Of a stretch of 64,000 nt of DNA, positions 7,022 to 15,800 are shown one piece after another. Under the pieces are notes generated by a model. The model was not told where the DNA came from. It ran no database searches and saw nothing but the letters and a program-made list of their open reading frames with translations. The translations under genes were made by a program, and so were the position numbers. The stretch is from Mycolicibacterium sp. Lineage in GTDB: Bacteria > Actinomycetota > Actinomycetes > Mycobacteriales > Mycobacteriaceae. Each line of letters starts with the position of its first letter. Position 1 is the stretch's first letter. The stretch is taken from positions 1 to 64,000 of the forward strand of contig JACJWN010000008.1 in the NCBI GenBank assembly GCA_020637165.1, given 5' to 3'.

Positions 7022-8584
7022 GTGGACGCGCTGGCGAATATCGTCTGGATTTCGTTGATCGCCGCACTGATCGCCCTGTTCGTGCGGTCCCGCGGTTGGG
7101 GTATCGCGTTCCCGCTGCTGGCCTGCGGGCTGGTGGTCGGGATGGTGCCGTGGGGCCCCTCGGCACCGGATGATCCGGAACTGCTCCAGGTGCTGGTGCT
7201 GGCCCCGCTGGTCTTCGGTGAGGCCCTCTCGTCGTCGTATGTGGACCTGAAATCCGTGCGCCGGCCGGTGCTCGCCCTGGCCGTCGGGCTGGTCGCCATC
7301 TCGACGCTGGCCATCGGGGGGCTGACTTCGGTGCTGATCACCGGTATCCCGGTGGCAATGGCGCTGGCCCTGGGCGCCATCCTGGCGCCGACCGACGCGG
7401 TCGTGGTGGCGGCGTCGGCGCGGAGGGCCAATCTCCCGCCGCGGCTGGTCCACATCCTCGAGGGGGAGAGCCTGCTCAATGACGGCACCGGGCTGACGGC
7501 CCTGCGCGTCGCGACGCTGGCCGCGCTGGCCGGCTCGGTCAGTAGCGGGCAGGCGACGGCGCTGTTGCTGCAGACGGTGGCGGTGGGCGTGGCCTTCGGC
7601 CTGCTCGGCGGGTGGCTGCTGGTGTTGCTGCTGCGCCGCAGCGACGACGCCGCCGCGCACGGCGCCGTGCTGCTCATGGCGCCGGTGCCGCTGTACCTCA
7701 GCGCCGAAACGGCGGGCGGATCGGGAATCCTGGCGGTCGTCCTGGCCGCGCTGATGGCCTCGCAGGCGACCTACGCCGATCCCGCCTACGAGGGCCGTCT
7801 CCAGGTGACGGCGCTGTGGCGGGCGATCACAGTGCTGCTGCAGGCGGCCGCCTTCTTCCTGCTGGGCCTGGAACTTCCCGAATCGCTGCGGCAGCTGCCG
7901 CCCGAGGACCGCGCGACGTTGTGGTGGGCCGTTCCCGCTATCGTCGCGGGCCTCATCGTGGTGCGCATGGTGGTGGTCTGGGCGGGGTTCGGGCTCCGGC
8001 GGCTGACCGGTCTGGATGCACCACATCGCTGGCGCGCCGCCACCCTGGTGGGCTGGGCCGGGTCACGCGGCCCGGTGTCGGCGCTGGCGGCCTTCTCGCT
8101 GCCGCTGGTCACCGCCGATGGACTGCCGCTTCCCGCCCGCGACATGGTGGTGTCGGCCACCCTGCTGGCGGTCGCGGTGACATTGGTGCTGTCGACCACC
8201 CTGACCCCGGTGGCCCGGATGCTGAAAATTCAGTCGCCGGACACCGGCGCGGTCGAGAGCCGGCTGCGGCTGGCCATGGCACGGGCGGCTCTGGCGACCC
8301 TTGACGCCGCGACTGCCGAGGCCGACCAGCGAAACGAGCCGTTCCCGACCGCGGCCATCACGGCGTTGCGAACCGCCACCGTCCACCGCGTGGGGGCGTC
8401 CAGGGGCGGATCGGTCACCCGTCAGGACCAGGAACGCCTGCGGGCGTTGCAGGTGGAGATGTTCGAGGCCGAGCAACACGAACTGCATCGGCTGCGTTCC
8501 GAGGAGGGGCTGCCTGACTCGGCGGTGCGGCCGCTGCTTGCGGAAATCGACCGGCGTCTGGCGGCGGTGCGGAGCACCGGGTAA
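7022..8584 (+). CDS. Na+/H+ antiporter, CPA1 (NhaP-type) family
   Basis: About 520 residues. GTG 7022 is placed 7 nt after AGGAGAGG (7007-7014); GTG 7016 is possible. Roughly 12 membrane segments span residues ~5-400, with the CPA1 ion-binding hallmark ILAPTDAVVV and EGESLLNDGTG that carry the transport aspartates. A hydrophilic ~115-residue C-terminal domain (from SPDTGAVESRL on) is helical and probably cytoplasmic, likely regulatory. It exchanges monovalent cations for protons for pH or salt homeostasis. Ends 49 bp from the convergent sulfatase gene. Confidence 0.88.
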   Translation: MDALANIVWISLIAALIALFVRSRGWGIAFPLLACGLVVGMVPWGPSAPDDPELLQVLVLAPLVFGEALSSSYVDLKSVRRPVLALAVGLVAISTLAIGGLTSVLITGIPVAMALALGAILAPTDAVVVAASARRANLPPRLVHILEGESLLNDGTGLTALRVATLAALAGSVSSGQATALLLQTVAVGVAFGLLGGWLLVLLLRRSDDAAAHGAVLLMAPVPLYLSAETAGGSGILAVVLAALMASQATYADPAYEGRLQVTALWRAITVLLQAAAFFLLGLELPESLRQLPPEDRATLWWAVPAIVAGLIVVRMVVVWAGFGLRRLTGLDAPHRWRAATLVGWAGSRGPVSALAAFSLPLVTADGLPLPARDMVVSATLLAVAVTLVLSTTLTPVARMLKIQSPDTGAVESRLRLAMARAALATLDAATAEADQRNEPFPTAAITALRTATVHRVGASRGGSVTRQDQERLRALQVEMFEAEQHELHRLRSEEGLPDSAVRPLLAEIDRRLAAVRSTG

Positions 8585-8614
8585 CCAGGGCGGCTTGTCC
8601 GCGGTCGATCGCGT

Positions 8615-8633
8615 GCCGGCTTGACTTGCCGGC
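8615..8633. terminator. Hairpin between convergent genes
   Basis: GCCGGC at 8615-8620 and at 8628-8633 form a self-complementary stem around TTGACTT, in the 49-bp gap between the convergent antiporter and sulfatase genes. No T-tract on either side, so it is at best a weak or bidirectional terminator. Confidence 0.35.
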
Positions 8634-11156
8634 TCAGTCGGTGGCGAAGGCCGCCGCGGCGTCGCGTTGGAGATCGACGTAGGCCTCCTCGCTGACGTCG
8701 AACGCGACACCCTGGATCTCGCCGCCGGTGAACCTGCCGGGAGTCGTGTACTGATCGGACACATTGTCCCCGCTGTCATAACCCACGCAGAGGCCGTCCC
8801 CGGAGAGGGTGAACTTGCCGATCTGGGCCCGCATCGGCCCCCTGGCGACCTCGTTGCCGTCGACGTACAACACGGTGGTGCCCAGCGATTCGCCGTATTC
8901 ACCGGCTTTCTCCCGGGTGAACTCCATGCCCAGCGAGTGCTTGCCGGGTGTCAGCGGCGGGGAGACGAAATCCTGTTCGGGCTTGATCCCCAGGAAGTTG
9001 TAGACATAGTGCAGCCGGCCGTCCTTGATGAACAGGGTGTGCCCGCCGAACCGGGAACCGTGGGCGAAGATCACCCCGGCGGCGTCGGCCTGCAGATCGA
9101 CGTTGGCGATGATCTTGTAGGAACGGCCCCTGATGCTGACCGCCACGCCCTCGGGCACCGGCGCGGTGTCGGGGTAGTAGATGTAGCGGTCCCGCGGCGG
9201 CTCGGCCTGGGGCCTCGGGTTGGTCAGCACCTCGGTGGCGGACCGGTCATCCAGGGGCAGTACGAAATTATTCTTGGCCTCTTCGAACCAGACGTCGATG
9301 AGTTCCTTGAGCTTGTCGGGGTTCTGGTCGGCGAGGTTGGTCGACTCCGAACGGTCCTCCTCGACGTGGTAAAGCTCCCAACGGTCCTGATCGAAGTGGC
9401 CCTTGTTGCTGATCGGGGCGTGTAGCGCGGCGGCCTTCCAGCCGTCTTTCCAGATACCGCGGGTACCCAGCATCGCGTAGTACTGCTGCTCGCGAGTGGT
9501 GGGTGCCTTGGGGTCGTCGAAGCTGTAGCGCATCGACACCCCGTTGAGCGGGTACTGCTTGACACCGTTGTACTCCTGCGGCATTTCGAGCCCGGCCACG
9601 TCGAGCACGGTGGCGGCCACATCGGTGGCGTGGTGGTACTGATTGCGGACCTCGCCTTTGGCCTTGATCCCCTTGGGCCACGAGATGACCATGGGATCAC
9701 ACGTTCCCCCGGCGAACTGGCTGTAGCGCTTGAACATCTGGAACGGGGTGGAGAAGGCCACCGCCCAGCCGGTCGGGTAGTGGTTGTAGGTGTCCGGGCT
9801 GCCCAGGGTGTTGAGGTACTTCATGTTCTCCGACAGTTCATCGGGGTAGCCGTTGAAGAACTTGTTCTCGTTGACCGACCCGTTGGGCGAGCCCTCCCCG
9901 GAGGCGCCGTTGTCGGCGCAGTAGAACACGATGGTGTTCTCCAACTGCCCGGTCTGTTCCAAGTAGTCGATGATCCGGCCGACCTGGGCGTCGGTGTACT
10001 CCGAAAAGCCGGCGTACACCTCGGCCATCTTCGAGAACAGTTCCTTCTCCTCGGCGCTGAGCGTATTCCACGGCCGCACATCGTCATTGGCCACCGCAAT
10101 GTCCTCGGGCAGCGGGTTGATCGGGGTCATCTTGGTGCCCGCGGGCATTACGCCCTTTTCGATCATCCGCGGCAGCACCCACTCCCGGTAGGCCTCGTAG
10201 CCATCATCGAACTTGCCCTTGTATTTGTCGATGTAATCCTGCGGAGCATGATGCGGCGCGTGGTTGGCACCCGGGCAGAACCACATGAACCACGGCTTGG
10301 ACGGGTTAGACGACTGCTGGTCGCGCAGCATCCGGATCGCGTTGTCGGCCAGATCCTTCGACAGGTGATAGCCCTCGTCAGGGCCATAGGGCTGCTCGAT
10401 GAATCGGTTGTCCTCGACCAGATCGGGGAACCACTGATTGGTCTCCCCGCCCAGGAACCCGTAGAACCGGTCGAAGCCCATCTGCAGCGGCCACTCAGAT
10501 TTGCTGCCGCCGCTGGAGACGTCCTCCTCGGGAACGTTGTGATTCTTGCCGATCCAGAAAGTGCTGTAGCCGTTGTCCTGGAGCACTCGCGGAACCGGGG
10601 CGCACTGCGCCGGCAGCCGGGCCGCAGAACCCGGGAACCCGGTCGAGGCCTCGGTGATGGCCGAGAACCGGTTGACGTGGTGGTTGCGTCCGGTCAGAAA
10701 GCAGGACCGCGTCGGTGAACACAGCGCGGTGGTGTGCCACTGGGAGTACATGACCCCGTTGTCGGCCAGCTTCTGCATGACCGGCATCTCGATCCGCCCG
10801 CCGTAGGGCGACCACGCCGCCAGCCCGGTGTCGTCGTAGAGCACCACAAGGATGTTCGGCGCATCCTCGGGCGCCTTCTTCAGCTCGAAGGGCGTCCAGT
10901 CCTCCTTTGAATCACGAACATCCAACTCGATCTTGCCGTCGAAGCCCTCGTTGATCCCGGTGCCGTAGCCGGGTGGTCCCTCGCCGCCGGCGCTGGCCCC
11001 CTCGGAGCCCTTGTTGTCGCAGCCGGCAACCAGTGTCCCCGCCGCGGCGACGCCGACTCCGGCCGCCAAGCCACCGAGAACGGTACGTCTGGGAACTCCG
11101 GGGCGGCCCGGTCCCTCGTCCCGCGCATCAACGGAATCCACAGCTGGAACGGTCAT
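8634..11156 (-). CDS. Tat-exported lipoprotein arylsulfatase (Cys-type)
   Basis: The product has 840 residues; ATG 11156 follows GGGGAGG by 7 nt. The leader has the twin-Arg RR23-24 in VPRRTVLGG, a hydrophobic core and a lipobox LVAGC (Cys46), so the folded enzyme is likely exported by Tat and lipid-anchored. The sulfatase core starts at NILVVLYDDTG (metal Asp pair) and contains Cys146 in CSPTRS, the C-x-P-x-R formylglycine motif, followed by LTGR. The C-terminal ~190 residues (from AVSIRGRSYKII) form a jelly-roll, lectin-like module. Related to Mtb AtsD/AtsB-type enzymes. It needs a formylglycine-generating enzyme, not in this window. The substrate (sulfated glycan or lipid) is unknown. Adjacent genes give no pathway hint. 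Confidence 0.87.
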   Translation of the reverse strand: MTVPAVDSVDARDEGPGRPGVPRRTVLGGLAAGVGVAAAGTLVAGCDNKGSEGASAGGEGPPGYGTGINEGFDGKIELDVRDSKEDWTPFELKKAPEDAPNILVVLYDDTGLAAWSPYGGRIEMPVMQKLADNGVMYSQWHTTALCSPTRSCFLTGRNHHVNRFSAITEASTGFPGSAARLPAQCAPVPRVLQDNGYSTFWIGKNHNVPEEDVSSGGSKSEWPLQMGFDRFYGFLGGETNQWFPDLVEDNRFIEQPYGPDEGYHLSKDLADNAIRMLRDQQSSNPSKPWFMWFCPGANHAPHHAPQDYIDKYKGKFDDGYEAYREWVLPRMIEKGVMPAGTKMTPINPLPEDIAVANDDVRPWNTLSAEEKELFSKMAEVYAGFSEYTDAQVGRIIDYLEQTGQLENTIVFYCADNGASGEGSPNGSVNENKFFNGYPDELSENMKYLNTLGSPDTYNHYPTGWAVAFSTPFQMFKRYSQFAGGTCDPMVISWPKGIKAKGEVRNQYHHATDVAATVLDVAGLEMPQEYNGVKQYPLNGVSMRYSFDDPKAPTTREQQYYAMLGTRGIWKDGWKAAALHAPISNKGHFDQDRWELYHVEEDRSESTNLADQNPDKLKELIDVWFEEAKNNFVLPLDDRSATEVLTNPRPQAEPPRDRYIYYPDTAPVPEGVAVSIRGRSYKIIANVDLQADAAGVIFAHGSRFGGHTLFIKDGRLHYVYNFLGIKPEQDFVSPPLTPGKHSLGMEFTREKAGEYGESLGTTVLYVDGNEVARGPMRAQIGKFTLSGDGLCVGYDSGDNVSDQYTTPGRFTGGEIQGVAFDVSEEAYVDLQRDAAAAFATD

Positions 11157-11449
11157 CGTCGAACCTCCCCTAGGACCTATCCACCCACGCGGTGGGCCGA
11201 ATTCTCAACTTAGTCTCAGCGGTCTGCCATGCGTCGGCGTTCAAACCAGATCGGACGTTTCCCTGCCCGAGTCTTCAGCCGGGTCACAACGATGCTCCTA
11301 ACGGCATCCCCATCCCAGGCAATACCGGCCGAATTGGACCTCGGGGTCGTCCAGGGTCCAGGGTGCCCCAGGTGGACGGGTTCGCCCGAGGACTTGTGAA
11401 ATTTTTCCCTGCGCAGATCCTGAACTTTCCCACTGTGCGGCAGACGAAT
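11157..11449. other. Spacer upstream of the sulfatase gene
   Basis: No convincing gene. It holds the sulfatase 5' region, with a small dyad CCCAC/GTGGG at 11184-11196. The rest looks like decayed sequence next to the Doc relic. Confidence 0.4.
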
Positions 11450-11818
11450 TCATTGCGACACGGTGGTGGCTTCGAATCGGCCACCTATCTTCTCGGCGGT
11501 GTCAAGCTGTCGGGTTGCAGCGGCAATGCTCAGATCGAAGCGCCCTTGCTCCGTCGGGCAAACGCCATAGCTGTTCAAGCCGCAAAACAGCCGCGTCACC
11601 GACCGGGCGGTTCGCCTGTTGCCATCCGCCAGAACACGGTTGGTCTCCTTTGACTGCAGTAACGCTGCTGCCTTCAGCTGGATCGTCACGTAGGCGTCCA
11701 CGCCAAACACCGAGGCTCGCGGCCGGTTGAGCGCGGACTCAACAAGTCCGTGGTCGGCAACGGTGAACCCGGGCTTCGCGGTCACGGCGAGAATATCGGG
11801 CGCTGCGACCCCGGTCCG
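11450..11818 (-). pseudogene. Relic of a Doc (Fic-fold) toxin gene
   Basis: The minus-strand frame reads as the body of a Doc-type toxin: LVESALNRPRASVFGVDAY, then KAAALLQS, then NRVLADGNRRTA, then GRFDLSIAAATRQLD. These line up with Doc segments (ESALARPRA.VFG.DAY, KAAALLHSLARNH.L.DGNKR, FDLVIAVATG.LD), recalled from the family. A TAA at 11821-11819 cuts the frame upstream, removing the usual first ~20 residues, and no plausible start lies there; GTG 11785 is too late. The first His of the Fic motif is Arg (CGT, one base from CAT). No Phd-like antitoxin is seen upstream. Inactive remnant most likely. Confidence 0.6.
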
Positions 11819-11874
11819 TTAACACGTGGCCGCACCCCAGAGGCGCTGTCGCGGGGCTTTCTTGCCGTGGCGAC

Positions 11875-12609
11875 TCAGTGGCTCCGGTTACGGCGGTCTC
11901 GCCGTGGCTCGGGGGTCTGGCCGCCGAGGTGGTGGGCCCCGGTGGGTTCGGCCGCGGCCACGGGGGGATATCCGGCGATGCGCGAGCTCTTCCTGCCCGC
12001 TGGGGCGGGTTCGAGGATGCCGAGTTTGCGGGCTTTTTCGATCCAGCTGACGATGGTGCGGGGGGTGACGTTGTGGTTGGCGGCCATGGTTTGGGGGTAG
12101 GGCCGCTCGGCGGTGAGGTACTCGCGGGCGATGTCGGTGAGGAATTCCCGAGTCAGCCGATAACCGGGGCGGGGGCGGGTCACCTCGGGGTAGTGGTCGG
12201 TGGGCAGGTCGGCGGTGAAGGGGTCCTGGCCGCTGTCGATGAGGCGGGGCACCAGGCGGGTGACGATCTCCACCGGGGTGTGCCACCGAAAGTGCTCTTG
12301 CAGGTACAGGGTGTCCAGGCCGCCGTCGAGGTGGTCACCAGCCTGGATAGCGATCGCGAGCAGCACGGGTTGGTCGTTGCGCAGTCCCACGGTGGCTTCG
12401 ACCGACCAATTCAGCTGCCCGTCGGGGTCGATGTCGATGATGTCGACGATCAGCGGCATCGGTACCGGAGTGCCGCCGGGACTGGTCCAGATCTGCCGCG
12501 GGGCGTCGGTGTCGAGCCGGACGCGCGAGGAGCGGCCGACCGGACGGCCGCCGAAACCGGCCTCTGCGGCGCGTGGGGCTTCCGGGGACAGGTCGCGGTC
12601 GGAGGACAT
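11875..12609 (-). CDS. Hypothetical protein with C-terminal helix-turn-helix
   Basis: The product has 244 residues. Residues ~45-120 look like a beta-rich domain (MPLIVDIIDIDPDGQLNW, later TVGLRNDQPVLLAIAI). Residues ~155-205 hold a clear HTH: TREFLTDIAREYLTAER followed by AANHNVTPRTIVSWIEKA, as in site-specific DNA-binding proteins. The tail is basic and Pro-rich. I do not recognise the family; similar layouts occur in actinobacterial proteins of mobile or accessory regions (memory, low certainty). It sits between a toxin relic and the PGRS gene, divergent from the latter, so it might regulate it. Confidence 0.6.
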   Translation of the reverse strand: MSSDRDLSPEAPRAAEAGFGGRPVGRSSRVRLDTDAPRQIWTSPGGTPVPMPLIVDIIDIDPDGQLNWSVEATVGLRNDQPVLLAIAIQAGDHLDGGLDTLYLQEHFRWHTPVEIVTRLVPRLIDSGQDPFTADLPTDHYPEVTRPRPGYRLTREFLTDIAREYLTAERPYPQTMAANHNVTPRTIVSWIEKARKLGILEPAPAGRKSSRIAGYPPVAAAEPTGAHHLGGQTPEPRRDRRNRSH

Positions 12610-12803
12610 ATTCGCTAGTAAACCGGGGCGCTGATGCCATCACCCGGAGGCTTCGCGCACCAACCCTCCATCTTTGGCCGGCGACTCTCCATATCTTTCG
12701 AGTCTTGGGTCTGTCGGCCGTCGCCTGAGGAAAGACTGAGCACGTTCTAGGTGGCGCAGCGGGTCGGCCTGCGGCGGGATTTCAGTGTGAGGAGAGTGCT
12801 GTG
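12610..12803. promoter_or_regulatory. Divergent spacer upstream of the PGRS gene
   Basis: 194 bp between divergent starts, so it must carry the promoter of the PGRS gene and probably of the HTH gene. GAGGAGAG at 12789-12796 is a strong ribosome site 7 nt before ATG 12804. I could not pick a confident -10/-35 pair. Confidence 0.4.
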
Positions 12804-15800
12804 ATGGGTGCTGCGGTGAACAGTCGGCCGGTGACTAGTGGTCGCGCCGCGGCCTATGTGGGCCGGATCGGGGCGTTGGCGGTGGCCCTCGGGGTGGGCT
12901 CGGCCATCGCGGCGATGCCACTGGCCGCCGCTGACCGCCAAGGCGGGCAGGGCTCGACCGGATCCTCGCAAACCGGGTCCTCGCAAACCGGGTCCTCGCG
13001 GACGGTCTCATCAGCAAGCCGGGCCGCCTCAGCGTCGCGCGCCATGCCCTCGGCCGCCGCCGCTGACCTCGATCGGGCCTCGGCTGCCGAACTCTCCCAA
13101 CCCGACGTCCCCTCGTCGCACAGCGGCTCCTCGCGGGCGCGCGGCGGATCGTCCAGGGTTGCCGCCGCGGTGCCCGACGGTGCTGACCGCAGATCGACCG
13201 GCGGCGGTGGGCCAGCTCAATCCGCACCCTCAGGTGATACGGGATCTCAGCACGGCGTGACTACCGATGCGCTCGTCGGTCTCGTCGCCGCCTCGGGTGC
13301 GGCTTCCACGCTGCCGACGGTCGATGACGAAGTTTCAGTGGGTTCGGCGCCAGCGATGAGCGTCGCCACGTCAGCGGCGTCGGTGGTGGTGGCTCCCGCG
13401 ACGGTGAACCCCGGCAACGCCGCTCAGGCCGCCCCGACCGCACCGGCGGACGCAGTGGCCCCGGCCGGTGGTGCGCTTCGCGGCGTGGGCAGCCGTCTGC
13501 TGGCCTGGCTGGGCGGCGGCAGCGGCGGTGATGGGCCCGCGGCGGCGGCGCTGGCGTGGACGGTGGCCGCTGCCAGCCGCCGGGAGTTGGGCCGCCCGAC
13601 GGCTGCGGGCAGCGCCGCGGCCGCGACAAGCCTGGGCGAGCCGGCGGGCCTGACGGCGATCCCAACTGCCTCGGCGTCGGCGGTCACCGCGGCCGCGGTG
13701 GGTAACCCGCTGGCCGATCTGTTCCGGTTCTTCATCGGTGACGGCACCGCCGACAACCCCAACGCCGGCATCCTGTTCGGCAACGGCTACACCTACACCC
13801 AATACGAGGGTGCGTGCACCAGCGGGGCCTGCAACGGCGGCAACGGCGGCCTGATCGGCAACGGCGGCGGCGGCTACGCCGGCGGTAACGGCGGGGCCGC
13901 TGGCTGGTTCGGCACCGGCGGGGCCGGCGGAGCCGGGGTGGCCTCAGTTAATGGCGGTGTGGGCGGTAACGGCGGGGCCGGTGGGTTGCTGCTGGGCAAC
14001 GGCGGTGCCGGCGGTAGCGGCGCGGCGTCGTCCACCTCCGGCGCGGCGGGCGGCAACGGCGGCAACACCGGCCTGCTGTCCTTGTGGGGCACCGGCGGCA
14101 AGGGTGGTGCGGGCGGTGCTGGAGGCATGCGCGGCGGCGACGGCGGCAAAGGCGGCAGTGCCGGCCTGGTGAACGGCGTCGGCGGCATTGGCGGCGCTGG
14201 AGGGGACATTTCAGGCACCGGCGGAGAGGGCGGCAACGGCGGCGCCGGTGGCACGGGCGGATTGCTGCTCGGCGAAGGCGGCAACGGCGGCAACGGCGGC
14301 GCTGCACTCGATTCCGCCGGGGCGGGCAACGGCGGCAACGGCGGCGCCGGGGGCGACGCGGGGCAGCTGTCGCTCAACGGAGCCGGCGGAACCGGTGGCG
14401 CCGGCGGAGCCGGCGGGGACCTGGGCCTAGGTGGTGGCGGTGGGGTCGGCGGCCGGGCGGGCGTGGTCGGCAACGGCGGCACCGGTGGAGACGGTGGGGT
14501 TGCGGGCGGCAACGGTGGCGAGGGCGGTGGCGGTGGACTGCTGCTCGGCGACGGCGGCGGCGGCGGTATCGGCGGCGCTGCGCGTAATTCCGGCGGCGCC
14601 GGCAACGGCGGCAATGGTGGGAGCACAGGCCTGTTGTCGATCCTGGGATACGGCGGCTACGGCGGCGATGGCGGAGTCGGAGGGGTTGGCACCAACGGAC
14701 AAAACGCGACGACGCCCGGCGGTAACGGCGGCGATGCGACCGGCGCCGGAGTCGGCGGAAACGGTGGGAATGGCGGTGACGGCAGCTGGGTCTTCGGCGC
14801 CGGCGGCAACGGCGGGGCCGGTGGGTCCGGCGGGACGGGCGGCAACGGCGGCAACGGTGCGGACGGGGCTGACGGCACCAACCCCGGCCAGGCCGGACAG
14901 AACGGCGGCAACGGCGGGGCCGGCGGCAGCGCTGCCGGCGGGCAGGGCGGAGTCGGCGGCGAAGGCCGGTTCCTGTTATTGATCTCCAGTCCCGGTACCA
15001 CCGGTAACGCCGGAACCAGCGGAAGCGGTGGTGTCGGCGGCAACGGCGGCGCGGGCGGCAGAGGTGCGGCTGGAGATGCCACCACGCCCGATGGCGGCGC
15101 GGGCGGCAAGGGCGGGACCGGCGGCAATTCGGCGACCGGTCAGGCCGGTGACGGCGGTGGCGGCGGGGCTGGCGGTGACGGCTATTCCCTTGCGGGCGTG
15201 GCGGTGGCCGGCGGTGACGGCGGGGCTGGCGGTGACGGCGGCGCCGGCGGGACCGGCGCAACTGTCGGAGGCCAGGGCGGCAACGGAGGGCTGGGGGGTA
15301 GCGGCGGCAACGGCGGAACCACCTCGGCGGCTGGCAGCTCCGGGGCTGATGGCGGTGCGGGCGGCAAGGGCGGCGCGGGCGGGGCCGGCGGATCGGTCAG
15401 CGCATCTACGGGCGTCGGCGGGGCCGGCGGAAACGGTGGAGCCGGCGGTGCCGGCGGCAGTGGTGGTGACGGCGTTGATGGGCAGGACGGCAAGCCGGCC
15501 GGTTTGGCGTTCACCACCCGCACCACTGCCAACGGTCTGGGTTCAACTCTCGTGCAGGGCGTGTACGCGGTGGGCTCCACCGTCTACGCGGCCACAAGTG
15601 CAGACACCCAGAGCAGCGGCGGGTTGAGCATCTCCACCGACGGCGGGGCGACGTTCGTCAACCGCACCACCGCCAACGGCCTCGGCTCCAACGAGGTGGC
15701 GGCGGTCTACGCCGAGGGCAGCAGCGTCTACGCGGCAACCGGCCCGAGCTTCGGCGTGGGGGGCGGTCTGGGCATTTCCACCGATGGCGGGGTGACGTTC

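Noticed and set aside
6635-8026. 463-codon frame opposite the antiporter gene
   Set aside because: The predicted protein is Gln/Arg/His-rich low complexity, typical of the complement of a Leu/Ala-rich membrane gene.
12804-13200. PE domain at the start of the PGRS protein
   Set aside because: No Pro-Glu start or helical hairpin of ~100 residues; a signal peptide and Ser/Ala-rich stretch are seen.
13840-15480. CRISPR-like regular repeats in the PGRS region
   Set aside because: Repeats are short, imperfect, in codon phase and without spacers; they encode GGxGGx.
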